From Triatoma infestans (Eukaryota > Arthropoda > Insecta > Hemiptera > Reduviidae), in assembly GCA_011037195.1 (NCBI GenBank), contig JAAEAF010006040.1, positions 1 to 64,000 of the forward strand: a stretch of DNA of 64,000 nucleotides, read 5' to 3'. Below, piece by piece: positions 23,027 through 35,105 of this stretch. The stretch's first letter is position 1. Each line of letters starts with the position of its first letter. The notes under the pieces were generated by a model. The model saw nothing but the letters and a program-made list of their open reading frames with translations, was not told where the DNA came from and made no database searches. The translations under genes and the position numbers were made by a program.

Positions 23027-24413
23027 ATGGCTGTAAGAATTGGTAATAACTTCTCTCTAAGGCCGTTAGGCCTTCTAAAAAGATCAGAAGAAATGGAGAA
23101 AAAAAGAGAGAGAAAAGATGGCTTTCTCCCAAATGAGCAAGGAGTGTCAGAGATTTCCAAAATCCTGGCAAAGCACAATACTACAACTAAATATTCGTGG
23201 ACAGGAAAATGTCCCCTAAAATTATATTACAGCTTCTCCCACTGCCCAAGAAGCAACTGGACCAAAATCAAAAGGGAGCACTTAATAATTTATTATCACT
23301 CTCAAATAACCAAAGGAAAGGGGCTTACCTTAAAACGCAGAATCCCTGGTTGCCAGTGTTGGATGACCCATGTGTCCTTAGCCCATATCGGGGAAAAGAG
23401 GAGAGGAAAAATGGGGAAAAGAAAAAATACTTCTTATGTGCAGAGTTGGGCAGTAATTAATTACATGAGTCTTTAATTACACCTTCAATTAAATGAGCAA
23501 AATTGGACTGTACTTTCAATAAGAAAACATTGAATGGTCAAAAATATAAAAATAACTGGTTCCAAAGAACAATTACACTGAAGTAATTGTAATATCCAAT
23601 TACAATCACTGTAATCGTTTTAAGTAATTGCAATTACTTCTTTCAATAACTGTAATTGTGGCTCTCAATTACAATTACTTCTTGTCGCTATGTAATTGTA
23701 TTACAATTACTAGTAATTCAATTACAATTACATGTACTTGTAATTTCCGTAATAGAATTACAAATACAAATACAAAAAAAATTGATTAATGGAAACAAAA
23801 GTAAACTCTGCCACATTTCCACTCAATAATCTCTTGAAAAAAGTATTTAACAATAAATATTTCTCAGTAGAAATTACATTGTTAATGTAAGTAAATTTAT
23901 TTCTTGTGAATCAGAATTTAATAAATAAAAAATATTTCCTAACATATGACTTTTTTCCTTTCTTTTTTTCCCGTTGACTAATATCTAATTACTATTTTTG
24001 TGCCATTTCGGCGTTAATAATTGCAATTACCAATTACAATTACTTGGAATTGCAGAAGTACAATTACAGTTACATGTAATTGTATTGGTAATTGAATTGC
24101 TTTGGCTCAACCAGTAATTGTAATTGTGTAAATGATTCATAAAGCAATTGCAATTACCAATTACAATTATATGTAATTGTAATTATTTTTCTGCAATTTC
24201 AAATTACAGTGATTGGTACGTAATCGTAATAATTGTAATTATTTTTCTGCAATTTCAAATAACAGTGATTGGTACGTAATCGTAATTGTAATTGAAATTA
24301 CGTTTTACCCAATTCTGCTTATGCGCCTCCAACTCTTGAGTCGTCACCAATACATTGTTGGTGCAGTGCAACTGATTCATCTAAGTCTTACATTGCGACT
24401 AACTTGGAGGAAG
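23027..24413 (+). pseudogene. Unknown reading frame split by a MITE
   Basis: A frame opens at 23027 and runs for about 137 codons to the MITE at 23441. If the MITE and one copy of its target duplication are ignored, the same frame stays open for about 36 more codons to a stop near 24411. The peptide is basic (runs of Lys/Arg) with a few Cys and Trp. I do not recognise it. A second frame is also open for 87 codons over 23197-23460, which weakens the case. It may be part of an older transposon. Confidence 0.25.
23441..24317. mobile_element. hAT-like MITE, 877 bp
   Basis: The ends are CAGAGTTGGGCAGTAATT on the left and the reverse complement of CAGAATTGGGTAAAACGTAA on the right, typical of hAT termini (CAG..). 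It is flanked by an 8-bp duplication, CTTATGTG (23433-23440) and CTTATGCG (24318-24325), the hAT length with one mismatch. The interior is almost wholly TAATTGTAATTA-type sequence that pairs with itself. A roughly 57-bp unit ('CTGCAATTTCAAAT..GATTGGTACGTAATCG') is tandemly duplicated at about 24175-24290. No coding capacity. Confidence 0.8.
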
Positions 24414-25439
24414 AATGATAGGTTACCCCTTCTCTACACTTAGGACACAGCCTAATAGATTAGTAAATTATTATCAAGGCAGTACAATACTCCCTCCGAA
24501 ATAAAATTATGGTCCGCTGTTAGCGACAAATTTAAATTTATATTAAATACCGAACAAACATATTGTTTACTGTTTTAAACATACTGTTTACTAGCGCGGC
24601 GGTCAAATGTCTAATCTTCTTGCGCTTTTAAACAGGTTTAAAGGCATCTCAGGCGCTTAGCACATAATACTTAGCTAGTCATTGAATATATTATTGCATT
24701 GAATTCATCAAACCTTTTTTCAGCTTTCTTCTTCTTTCATCTTATATTTTTTTTTTCAATCTTTATTTTGAAAATTAAATTAATCTTTTACCAAACAAGT
24801 GAATCTTCTTAATTTAATTTGAATCATTCAACCAAATTAAACATTTCTGTACTTAATAATTAAGATTTACTTGATAAAGTAAGAAAGTTTTATTTAATAT
24901 AAAAAAAATTAATTTTCTTTGAAGAAAAGTTTAAATTGCCTATAAGAGCCTTTTTTTTATTATATTATATGAAGCTATCGATATTGGTGCTATCGATAAG
25001 TAACCTATTATTATGAGCTGATGTTTTTAAGCACGTTCAAGTTTGTAAACACGTTAAGTTACGTGTTAAGATATTTTTATGACAATTGTTTAAGCAATAT
25101 GCGATTTTAAGTTTATAAAATTTAACTTGAATTTAACTCCTCTTTTTTTTATTTAAATAAAAAAATGAGGAAATTATGGAAAATCTAAGTGAGGCGAACA
25201 TTATGGAGGAGATTCACGTATCAGAGGCAATGGAAAATTCACAAAATGAGAATCTATCCTTCAAGTTTCCATAGGCATGCGTTATTTTACCGACAAACTT
25301 TTAATTTCAAAAATTTTTTACATACAAATTAGTTACAGATATTATTCCTGTACGTTAAGATTTATTACGTGTTTAATTATTCCTATTTTAACTCCATATT
25401 TCCTGTTCAATATGGGGGAATCTTTAGTATAACGAATGT
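24326..25439. other. AT-rich DNA with one tiny open frame
   Basis: Mostly featureless. A 32-codon ATG frame at 25176-25274 encodes an acidic, Glu/Asn-rich peptide beginning 'MENLSEANIMEE'. There is no evidence that it is expressed. Confidence 0.4.
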
Positions 25440-26420
25440 TCTTTGCAGGGGTGCAACGGTCTAGCTCCCCCAGAATTATTGGTAGGGCTGCTTTAGGGTG
25501 ACAAAGTGATCGTTTGATTCTCTATCTTATGTAGATTATTTAAGGGCACGTGAAACTGTCTGTTTCGGAAGCGATCACATCACAGCTAACGAGTCGATGC
25601 ATGTTCTTAAGGAAGTGTAGGCAGAAGTGCTGCATGTTGAGCCACCTGATGACCTTTCTGCCATAGGTAGAACAAGCGAGATTTTTAAAAGAGACAGCTA
25701 ACTGAGAAAGAATTTAGACTTTTAGGGTTAATGATGGACCACAGAGACTCACTGAAGAGATGATCTACATTTTCACCGATGGATCAGAAGACAGGGGAAA
25801 GAATGTTGTTGGAACGTGAGTTGATCCAGAACTCCTAAAGGTTTCAGTTCAAACAAGCTTCTGGCTCCAGCAATCTTGATGGAGAGCTGACGGTTGTTAG
25901 TATGGCTCTAGAGGCTATCAAGCAGCATGGAGACAACTATAGCACTTCTTTACCGAATCTCAAGCTACGATTCTTTCCCTACCTCACTTAGTCAGAATCC
26001 TTTCTGGAGCTTAGTTGCCGGAAACAGATTTCCAATAGTTACTAATGGCAATAACATCATTCTCCAGTGGATACTGGCCCCTTTGATATTTATGAGAACA
26101 AGCAAGCGGGTCGCCTCGCTAAGGCGGGTTCCCTAATGCCAGTACCCTCGTACTCCTAACGATGCAAATAGTAAAAAACATGAATTCCTGTTTAATGAAA
26201 ATTGAAAGGGGAAGATTGAGTGAGAAGCTGAGGAAACAAACTGAGGAAAGTCCCATATCAAAAGCTCCACTTTACTGGGTGAGTAGCACGTTTTGTTAGG
26301 ATTATTACCCATGGTTATTTGCTTAACGATTTATTCAGAATCGGCCTAACCTCTGTAACGTTAGGCTTACCTAACGTTGGGGAAGTGGTGGAGCAATTAG
26401 GCAGATGGGAAATTGTGGGA
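25440..26420 (+). pseudogene. RNase H-bearing LINE ORF2 fragment, decayed
   Basis: Pieces of an RNase H domain appear in order across shifting frames: 'IFTDGSEDRGKN' near 25770 (first catalytic Asp), 'SNLDGELTVVSMALEAIKQHG' near 25870 (catalytic Glu), a damaged 'SDSQAAL' block near 25970, then a damaged 'IPGH...GNE.A..LAK.G' block near 26070-26130. Further on, 'GYLLNDLFRIGLTSV' resembles the segment before the C-terminal cysteine motif. Stops and indels break it throughout. It derives from an I-like LINE. Confidence 0.6.
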
Positions 26421-27140
26421 ACAAGAGGTGGGTTCAGTTATAACACCTTACGCACATATTTCAAAAACACTTATTGCTACTTATAATTACTCAACTAATT
26501 TTGACATGGTACTTACACGCACATACACCAATACAGATTATCGCAGGCGAAACAAGCGGTTCTTGTTTTCTCCCTGTCTGTCTCTCTACACACGTGCGTT
26601 CATCGCCAGCTCTCGATTGAACAAAAATTGTGGCCAAGAATTACCTGCAGGTGTCTTGTGTGTAGCTGAATTTCACTGCTAAACTCTCTAGTCAGCTTAG
26701 AAGTACTTCTAAGCTCAGGGGTGTCTGGTGAGGATGCTCTGGCCGGGCACTCGTCCGATCAGCTCGCCTTGCTGGCCCTTAGTAGACTCCTGTCTCCCAC
26801 TCTTCACAAAACCATCTTCACTCACCCCAGCTTCTTCATTATTCGCATGTGGTGCACGCGTGTGTATGAAATGTAAGTGGAATAGTCCGAAGTTCACTCA
26901 GTACTTCACTATAACGTTTCTAATTTGATTATTTATTGTTATTGAAAAGCACTGTCCTTCTATATGACTTCACATCACACTCAAGTTCGTTCTGTTCGCT
27001 TTACCGCCAAGATATCGTGGTGACACGAGAGCATTTATCTTCCTGCCCCATTTTATTTGATATACTAGCCAAGCTAGTTTATATTGGCACGAGCGAAGTT
27101 TAAAATAAGATTCTCATTATCTTTTTATAAGTGTTAGAAC
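26421..27140. other. Unassigned, moderately GC-rich DNA
   Basis: Base composition is more balanced than in the flanks and short frames overlap on both strands at 26715-26928. I see no known protein. It could be the untranslated tail of the preceding LINE or an LTR relic. Confidence 0.4.
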
Positions 27141-27740
27141 CTGTAAGTGGAAGAAAGAAATACAAAAGTAATAGTTTTGAAAAATAGTTTAGTGAATTTT
27201 GACAATATTTAAGTGAAATAATTTTGGAAAATAAATAGTGAATTTACCTTCAAGTATAAGTATTTTAGAGTCAGGTACTATAATTTAAGGTAATTGCTGA
27301 TAAAAGAGACAAAGGCACAAGAATCCGATAGGGTAATACAATGCCACTTGGCCAACTGTTTTGTACCCCCCGCTAGAGCAGAGCATTCTTTCAAGAGAGT
27401 ATGAATTAGACATTCTTGATTGCAGTCAAACAATTAGAACAAACAATTAGGCATTGTTGATTCCAGTCAACATCAGCGCCAGTCATAAGTTAAAATATTT
27501 GAGTTACATCAATCTAGCTAGCTTCCATATATTAATAAGCTTTTTACATTCATTGCAAATAACTTGTGGTTGTTATTTTAAGAGAATATATTTATTGTTA
27601 ACAGTGGTGACTTACTTACTTATTTCTAATACTTTTCTCTCTTTAAAACATACATACACATAAGCCCTTTATGAAACCGCTCGTGCTCCTACACTACAAA
27701 CATTCAACCCTCATCACACCTACTACATTTCAAACCCTAC
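27141..27740 (+). repeat. Dispersed repeat, LTR-like, partner at 11285
   Basis: This is the second copy of the 11285-11925 repeat, in the same orientation 15.9 kb away. The two differ by many substitutions and several indels, so they are old. Confidence 0.5.
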
Positions 27741-28175
27741 AATGCATTGATATGGCACTTTAGGAAGTATTCTTCCCTGGATTTCTTCTTAAATCATTTC
27801 CAAGAAAAATAATTCAAATGAAAGTAACGGTATGTCAGAGTGTGTAAAACGCACGGGAATATAAGAAAATCGTTGGAGCTGTTGTCATAAAAAAAATTGA
27901 AAACTTAAAAAATCCATTCAATAAAGTGGCTGCGAATTTTGACCGCGATAACAACCTGTCGGATCCCGTGATGATACGAATTGGAATATCAAGTTTCAGC
28001 TTTCAGCAATTTTTCGAATTTTTGAGCTTGGTTAGTATACATATTTTAATTTCTATAAAAAGTATTTGTAGGGGAGGGGGGCTCAGGGGACCTAAAAGCA
28101 TTCCTGCGTCATTTAAGGTGAAAACTCAACTTTGGAAATCTGTCACGACATCGCAATACCTTCTTTTAAGGTAAC
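27741..28175 (-). repeat. Family H repeat, partial
   Basis: 'AGAAAATCGTTGGAGC', 'GATGATACGAATTGGAATATCAAGTTTC', 'CTCAGGGGACCT' and 'GGTGAAAACTCAAC' follow family order in minus orientation. The hairpin is reduced. Confidence 0.65.
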
Positions 28176-28789
28176 TAAGTGAATGTAAAAAAATCTGGTG
28201 TGAAACAACCACTGTGTATTCTCATATTAAATTGAATAACTTCCAGGCAATTTGAAAATCGTCCTTTATTATTAAAAGCAAAATTTTCTTTTAAAATATA
28301 ATAAATATTTCATAATTTTAAGAAATAAAAAGTTGATCGCATTATTGAAGAAAGAATATATGGAGACGATCAGTGTAACAAAGTTGTGATTGTATTGGTG
28401 CCTTAGCAGCCTGAAATATTATCTGGGTTTCGTCAACACCATTAGAGGTACTTAATATCTGAAAGATGGATTCTCAAACATGTTATTAATATCTCTAGAC
28501 TTGATAAAACCTGGGAAAATTCCAGATGCATTTGTAAAAATTATCAAGGTCAGTTTCAATGTTTACTCAACCCCACTGCAATATTTAACAATGTTAAAAG
28601 TAAAAATTAAAAAGAAAATGAAAAACTTTTATGTAAATGTTTAAATTTTAGAAAAACAAATCTGAAGTGAAAAATTCACACTTTCTCTAGTAAAACATAT
28701 CTAGTTATTACTGGCAAACCTTGGTATGTATCCTTCAAACTTGGTATGTTTACTAAATTTAACGGACGTCAATATTATATGTACAGCTA
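28176..28789. other. AT-rich DNA, nothing recognised
   Basis: There is no supported feature. Confidence 0.45.
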
Positions 28790-29745
28790 GGAGTATCTAA
28801 ACTAAAAACCACATTTGAGAGAAGCGTTACTTCCCAACTGTACCAAAACCTAACTATCTTCTAAAGTCTCCTGCTTGCAGAATTGTTTAACAAAAGCGTT
28901 ATCTCTACATATATGTGTAGTTTGTATATCATGTTCAAAGAAACTCCGTCGCTAACTTTAACGAGAAAAGAGAAACCGTTCACAAAAGTCGCAATTCCAT
29001 TTTCTTCTGATTTTCTTCAAACACGGAATCACAAAATCATAAAGGGAAATTTATCGGGGAATCTTTAAATTTGTTGTTGAAACACTAAGAAAATCGTTGG
29101 AGCATTTTCTTGGGATAATCGCCAAAAAATATCCATTCAGTAACGCTGTATAACCGCATTACTTTTTTTTTGGAAACATTATAGCCCCTCCGATAGAACT
29201 TAAACGAATTATCAACTTTGAACATTCCCTGATTTTCCGTTTTTGAGTTATCATGATCACATATATAATCACCAATTTCTAAAAACCTCTTTTTGTACTG
29301 CGGTGACCTTAAACCGTGTATTTCCGGTGATAAACTTAATAATGAAAATTTTATACGATCACAATATTTCTTCTCATTCGAGAAAATTCCTAAAAGCTCA
29401 AAAACTTGATCTGTAAAGTTACACTTCCGGTTAACCGAAATTTGTAATTCTACTAATGCTTTAATGTACTATAATATTATATAGGTGGCAATAATCTACA
29501 TTCCCTTGAAGTCGTACTTTTGAAGAAAGCCGGGTTGATAGATTTTGCTCACAACTTTCGTGCTACCTGTGATTTTTCGTTTTTTAGATAATTTGCTTTC
29601 ATATTCACACAGACTATTCACACACAAAAAAAAATTTGTTCGTTCTCAGTTGGCTTTAAAGTATCTATTTCCTGTGATAACCGGACTGTCAAAAATTTGA
29701 CACGATCGTAGTAGTTCCTCTTAACACGAATAAAAGAAAGTAAAA
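28790..29745 (-). repeat. Family H repeat
   Basis: It contains CACTTCCGGTTAACCG (29428), 'AATTCTACTAATGC', a later 'GTTGATAGATTTTG' block, 'CCTGTGATAAC' and 'GACACGATCGTAGTAGTTCCTCTTA', ending in AAAGTAAAAATT. The hairpin is imperfect. Two partial copies may be joined near 29290. Confidence 0.6.
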
Positions 29746-30427
29746 ATTATTCAAAAAAATAAAAGGAAGGCGTGTAAGGGTTGCACAACAAATTACTTTT
29801 TAATGTTTAAAAATTGTAAATTTTTACCATTATTTTTAGTCGATTACGTTTAATAGTTGAGAATAAATGGACATATTTAAGGAATAAAAAGTGCTTGGAG
29901 AAAATATATGATAACATTTTGTGAGAAGTGGATGCCTATTAGTGGAACAGCAGGCAGTCTGGTAGAGCCAGATATTAAGGGACTTATTTACTTATATATA
30001 TATATATATATAAAAATAAAAGTATAGTACAAGGCAAGCCAGTAATTTTTCAAGCGAACACAATACAAACACACCTTTTTCATCTGGTATACTTCATTAG
30101 TAACGGTTTCATGTAATATTTCAATCCCGCTGATATACAGTGGTTCCGCATTTAAATAAATTCCTGTAGACCACCTCTGACAACATCCCAAAATACGCTC
30201 ATAAAACAGTAATAATAAGGAGAAATGGCGGATAATTTTTCTTTTGCATTTATTTATTTATATCACTGTTTTTCTTAATATTTCATATTTTTACATTTTT
30301 AATATTATGCCGTTTTAATGAGTCTTTTATGGTAAGTTTGTTAATTTATCGTTCTGGATTATATTATTATTGTAATTTTTTTGTGAAAAAGCTTCTAATT
30401 TATTTTTGTAATTAATTTACTCTTTAA
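29746..30427. other. AT-rich DNA with (TA)n
   Basis: A (TA)n tract lies at 29992-30012. Otherwise nothing is recognised. Confidence 0.45.
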
Positions 30428-30510
30428 GTAGTGCTGGGGCGGGTGTTGGTGTAGTGGTTATGAATCACTTGTAAGTGGGAGGTCCCCAGTTCGAGTCCCG
30501 CCTATTACTG
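30428..30510 (+). repeat. tRNA-like SINE head
   Basis: A box TGGTGTAGTGGTTATGA (30447-30463) and B box AGTTCGAGTCC (30488-30498) are spaced as in a tRNA. The T stem does not pair well, so it is not a working tRNA gene. T-rich DNA follows after about 30510. Confidence 0.5.
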
Positions 30511-31218
30511 TTAAATTTTATATTTGTTTAAAAAATATTATTTTAAACATCAGTTGAATGTTATTTTTCATTAGCCTGAAAAAATAGGCATTACTTCACT
30601 TTTTTTACTTTTTTTTTTTTTACTCTTTAAGTATGTATAGAAGGTAATAATTCATTTGTATATTGATATGTATGTATGTTGGGAGAAAGCACTAACGACT
30701 ATATGACAAAAGAACCTGGTTAGAATAAACCTAGCATCCGTGGATCGCCAAGCTGAGAAGTCTTGCAGTAATTGAGTTCGATTCTCACTCTTATGGATTA
30801 GAATTGATTGGTTGTATCGGAAACTGTACATTCCTATGCCGGAGGTTTTATGATTGAGTTGTGACCAACTCTGCAAGTCTACTTTTCATTTTCATTAAAT
30901 GTTTGCAACATTCTTCTGAGATGTTGAACGCTTGCCTAAGTGTTGAAGAAAAAAAAAGTTTCCTTAAGTCTTTCGATAGAGACTGCGGCCATGGTTTGTT
31001 TCTATGCTGATGTTTTGATCGTATTGTAAATTGGCTTCTTGATTTTTGCATCCGGCCTCAATCTGAAAATTTAGGATTTCCAACTATGTTATGAATGTAA
31101 TAACATATAGTGAAAATATACCATTTATTCGTGAGATACCACTTCACCAAAGCAATCATTGAATGAAGAAGACATTAATACGTAAATAATAATTTTACTT
31201 TCACAATAATTTTACCTC
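30511..31218. other. AT-rich DNA with a short dispersed repeat
   Basis: 30765-30855 ('GAATTGATTGGTTGTATCG..GGTTTTATGATTGAGTT') recurs at 32269-32337. Otherwise nothing is recognised. Confidence 0.45.
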
Positions 31219-32104
31219 GCCCTCGAATGCTCCCGACAGAAAGAACTCGGTATGAAGCACTTATATTACATAGACTATGTATGCAGGGAAGCATCCAAAT
31301 TTCAAGGCTTTCTCTGGAGGCACTCTTGATGTAAAGGCTCTATTGGTTTTATACAACGCACTAGTCTGGTCGAAGCTCGAATATGCGTCTATTAGATGGT
31401 CTCCATATACTGCTGAGGGCATCAAGAGAATCGAAAGGCTTCAAAATAAGTTTGTCTACTATCTGAGGAGAAATGAAAGGCTCTCAGAAGAAATCTTATT
31501 AGAATCATTGGAAAAGAGACGATGCCGGAAAGACCTCCTATTCATATTCAAACTGTTTAATGGAGATATAGACTGTCCCGAATTATTAGCAAGCCTTCCT
31601 TTTTATGTGCCTTCCGTTAGACTGAGACGGACTCTGACATTTGCACTACCAATCTCAGCATCTAAACATTCAGCCAACAGAGATCTAATCACTCGTTGCT
31701 GTAGAAGCTGGAATAACTTAATTCCCTCTGAAAAGGATTTAATTTATATTAATAAAAACTATATTAAAAATCTTTGCATCTCCTAGTGTTTGTGTGCAGT
31801 TTATTTATTTCTATTTATGTATAATCTTGTGATAATCTTGTGATATTTTTTTTTTTATTCTCTTGTCAATATACACTTTTTTTTCCTTGTATTTGACTGC
31901 AGTTTTTATGGTCTTAGTGAATGTTATTGCTGTACAGAATAAATAAATAAATAAATAAATAAACAAGTGACAGTGGGTTAGCACCCAAGTGTTAGTTAGG
32001 TTAGAAAAAGAAAATTATTCATATACACACACATATATATATATAGTTCTCAAACCCCACCCTCGAATGCTCCCGACAGTAAGAACCCGGTATGAAACAC
32101 TTAT
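31219..32104 (+). repeat. 46-bp direct repeats around a LINE fragment
   Basis: 31219-31264 and 32059-32104 match at about 42 of 46 positions ('CCTCGAATGCTCCCGACAG', 'CGGTATGAA'). The left copy abuts the start of the LINE fragment. The right copy lies about 90 bp beyond its (AAAT)n tail, after a CA/TA microsatellite. They could be a target duplication with extra tail, or two copies of another repeat. Confidence 0.45.
31265..31972 (+). mobile_element. 5'-truncated Jockey-like LINE 3' end
   Basis: The open frame 31277-31786 (169 codons) reads 'LYNALVWSKLEYASIRWSPYT', 'IERLQNKFVYYLRR', 'RRCRKDLLFIFKLFNGDIDC' and 'SASKHSANRDLITRCCRSWN'. This is the classic region downstream of reverse transcriptase in Jockey-group LINEs, and it ends at a natural-looking stop. 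No RNase H is present. The element ends in (AAAT)n at about 31940-31967. Only the last 700 bp of the LINE inserted, the common result of incomplete target-primed reverse transcription. Confidence 0.75.
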
Positions 32105-32329
32105 ACAGCTTCAAAGTTAGTTAGAAGGAAGGAGTAGAAAGCAAAGTATGAATCTAATATTATTAGTTTTTGACAGACTTACTTTTTTCGATTTATTTTT
32201 CGAGAATTAGTTGGTTAGTGAACGATTTGGTGATTGTTAAATTTGGAATGGAATGATGTAAACTCTACAGGATTAGAAATGATTGGTTGTATCGTCACTG
32301 TACATCCCTATGTCCATAGGTTTTATGAT

Positions 32330-32600
32330 TGAGTTCTAAGTCAATGTTTTGTGGTCCAAAAAAATGTGTAGAGGGTTTATGAGTGTATAAAGACTCCAAA
32401 GACGAGGACCAAAATAGGGCCTATTCATCAGCACAGTTAGAAAGAATTGTTTCAAGATAAGTAAAATATCTACCGTAAAGATATTATAAAAAAGTGGACT
32501 TAGAATATCTCCGTAGAGGACACCAGCAAGAATTAAATAATGCATAAAAAAAATGTTCCTAACAAAAGAATCAAATGAATTCAAGACTGACATATTATTA
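32330..32600 (-). pseudogene. LINE reverse transcriptase fragment
   Basis: On the minus strand the 85-codon frame contains 'AGVLYGDILSPLFYNIFTVDI', close to the 'GVPQGSVLSPLLYNIFT.DIP' motif of Jockey-type reverse transcriptases. The following part is out of register and an altered 'YADD' stretch appears in another frame. It is a short, old fragment. Confidence 0.6.
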
Positions 32601-33806
32601 CATAATTTGTATAATAGATGTTAGTATGAAGTTTATATTCAACAAAACCAAATTGTATTCACTTATTATTGCCAATAAATAAAGATCATTAAAAAAAAAA
32701 TACAGGAAAAAGGAAAATAAAAAACTACTTAGGTACAAGGAAATGTTGAATATATCTTATTTTTATTTGAATGGGAAAACAGACGCTACTTCTCCATTCA
32801 TTCTATTATTTCTTTTAGTTAGTGGGAATAAGATACATTACCTCTTTTAGAATGCATCAGGATATAACGAACAATACAATATTTATGAGCATTGTGTGGA
32901 AAACCACTATCTGGCCCATATCCAACATATATAAATAACTGTTCCAATTCATTCAGAAAAATATTTACAATTTTAAAGCATCAACAAAAATACGAAAACC
33001 AAATAATTGATGTATTCATTTGTTATTTTCCTTTTTTTTTATTTTTAGAAAAATTGTGAAAATAAGGGAAAATCAACTTCAAATTAATGGAACTCGCTAG
33101 TGATATTTTTGAATGGATGAATTAATAGAGAAATGAAATATTACATTACTTGTAGTAGGACCAACTTTGGAAAGAGCAATTCATTTTGAGAATCCAAAGT
33201 CCTGGTGAGAATCACTCATATGGCTTTCTCTTTCTTGCAGTTCTAAAGTTCTTGCTGACAGTTTTTTGACATCAAAATTTTTACTATACATTCAGTTTCT
33301 ATTCCAATTTTCTTATTGTTTAATTTTTGACCGCACTTTAGTATTTTATACTTATATTTTATTTTTTATTACCAGAAAAAAGCTACATCCTTATTGGCAA
33401 GGTCAAGTTACATTATATGTCAGTTTACAAAATTATCAAGATAAAAATTTAATTTTGTAATATTCGTGTATCTCATACAGCGGGTGAGCTAATAATATTT
33501 TTTTTTACATTAGTTTTGAAACACTTCAAATTATTATTTTTTAGATTCTCTAAGAAGCTGGTATGTACTTTTGTCAACCTGTTATTATTCTGGACAAGAT
33601 TATTAGGTTTTCTGATGAAATGATCATGAACCCCACGAGAAACATAGAAATTGGCCTTCTTGCATTTTATGTAGACGAAACATTGAAAAATAAATGTGGC
33701 TGGCAGTATTTTTTATTGCATTCAAGCTTTTAAAGAGAGAATGACAAGAAAATTTTCCGAGTCTACACCCCAAAGTCACTCTAATTGCCTTCTTTGTAAT
33801 TTAAAT
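32601..33806. other. AT-rich DNA, nothing recognised
   Basis: There is no supported feature. Confidence 0.45.
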
Positions 33807-34808
33807 ATTTTTACTTTCTCTTACTCCTAGTAAGAGGAAGTATTGTAATCGTGTCAAATTTTCGATATCGAATTTTCACCGGATATCCGTTTTGAGGTCC
33901 CCTGAGTCCAAAAAAGTGGTTTTTAGCAAATGATCTGAGTGTGATTGTGTGTGTGTGTGTGTGTGTGTGAGTATATTTTATTGAACAGCATAGCTCAAAG
34001 ACGAAAAACCGTAGAAAGTTGAAATTTGATATTTCGTTTAGATAACGATATCATCATGGGATCTGACAATATGCTATACGTCAAAATTTCTCAATCGGAA
34101 GTACCACTTTACTAGTTTTTTTTTTACTTTTATGCGATTTCCTCAAAAATAGTCCAGAGGGTTTCTTGAAACTTGGTACATCAACTCCATATAAAGAGTA
34201 AATGTTTTATTTGAAAAATTCATTTAAGGGTACTTTTGGTGGAGGGTTGGGGTTACGGCCTTCTCTAAAGTGCTATTTCAGTTTATTACACAATTCTGTC
34301 ATCTAAATAATGTTAACAAGAATTAAATGTGTTGTTGAGATTCCGTGTTTGAAAAAAGCTGATGACCGAAAGTGCTTTTATTTACCACTTTATTAAATTA
34401 TTTTTCAAGTTTTTCGCGATTTTCTCAAAAATGGCTCCGACGATTTTCTTGAAACCTTATATAAACTACACATACAAAGATGTACAACATTTATTTAAAA
34501 CATTTCTCTGGGAAATTCATTTAAGTGCATTTTTAGGGAATGGATGTGGTTATATTTTTATCTAAACTGCTATCATTGTTGATTATACAATTCTATCATC
34601 CAAACAAAATTAATTAGAAATAAATAGATGGCCAACATTCCAAGTTTCAAGAAAATTAGTAACCGGCAGTGCGCTTTTACTGAACAGTTTTTGCAGTTTT
34701 CGACGTATTTCATTAAATTTGGTACACAAACTATGAAAATTTGCCAATTATAATTTTGAGAAGTGGAGTAAGAGAAAGTTGTGTGAGTGTTTCACACCAG
34801 ATTTTTTT
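33807..34808 (+). repeat. Family H repeat, full-length copy
   Basis: This is the reference copy in plus orientation. The left end ACTTTCTCTTACTCC (33813-33827) is a perfect inverted repeat of GGAGTAAGAGAAAGT (34765-34779). The left end also forms the hairpin CTCTTACTCCTAGTAAGAG (33818-33836; 8-bp stem, 3-base loop). (TG)n is at 33944-33970. Three CCGGAAGT/CCGGCAGT-type motifs mark internal modules. The far end is GTGTGAGTGTTTCACACCAG plus poly-T. No protein is encoded. The layout resembles Helentron-associated DINE-1/HINE elements, which is an inference. Confidence 0.75.
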
Positions 34809-35105
34809 ACATTTGGCAGCATTACCCCAAATTATAGTACCATAGCACAAATAGCTATGAACATACGCAAAATATGCCAACTTTAAAGCTTTCAAGTCAA
34901 CCGACATTCTTAATTTTCTCAAAACATAGAGTCCACGAGACACTTTAGCCATGACGTTATTAACTTGATCTGGCCAGTTCAGTTTTGAATATATGAAAAT
35001 GCCTAAGAAATTGGTAGCTTATTCTGTCACAACATCATTTCCTAATTTAATAGTAATAACTTTTATTTTGTTCTCGTTTAAACTTAGCTTATTAAATATT
35101 CAAGT
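34809..35105 (-). pseudogene. LINE ORF2 C-terminal fragment
   Basis: On the minus strand 'FLGIFIYSKLNWPDQVNN' and then 'VMAKVSRGLYVLRKLRMSVD', 'LKLAYFAYVHSYLCYGTIIW' and 'GNA' match the segment after the reverse transcriptase catalytic core of Jockey/CR1-like LINEs. One stop interrupts it near 35010. It lies directly against the poly-T end of the family H copy at 34808. Confidence 0.65.

Noticed and set aside
11285..27740. The two 600-bp repeats as the LTRs of one 16-kb retrotransposon
   Set aside because: They are far too diverged from each other, and the DNA between them is a mixture of unrelated fragments with no gag-pol.
30428..30510. Functional tRNA gene
   Set aside because: Polymerase III boxes are present, but the T stem and other arms do not pair as in a tRNA.
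31219..32104. 46-bp direct repeats as a clean target duplication of the LINE at 31265
   Set aside because: The right copy is about 90 bp away from the (AAAT)n tail, so the pair is reported only as repeats.
33807..34808. Classical Helitron for family H
   Set aside because: There is no CTRR 3' terminus after the hairpin, and the ends are inverted repeats. A Helentron-type relation is kept only as a hypothesis.
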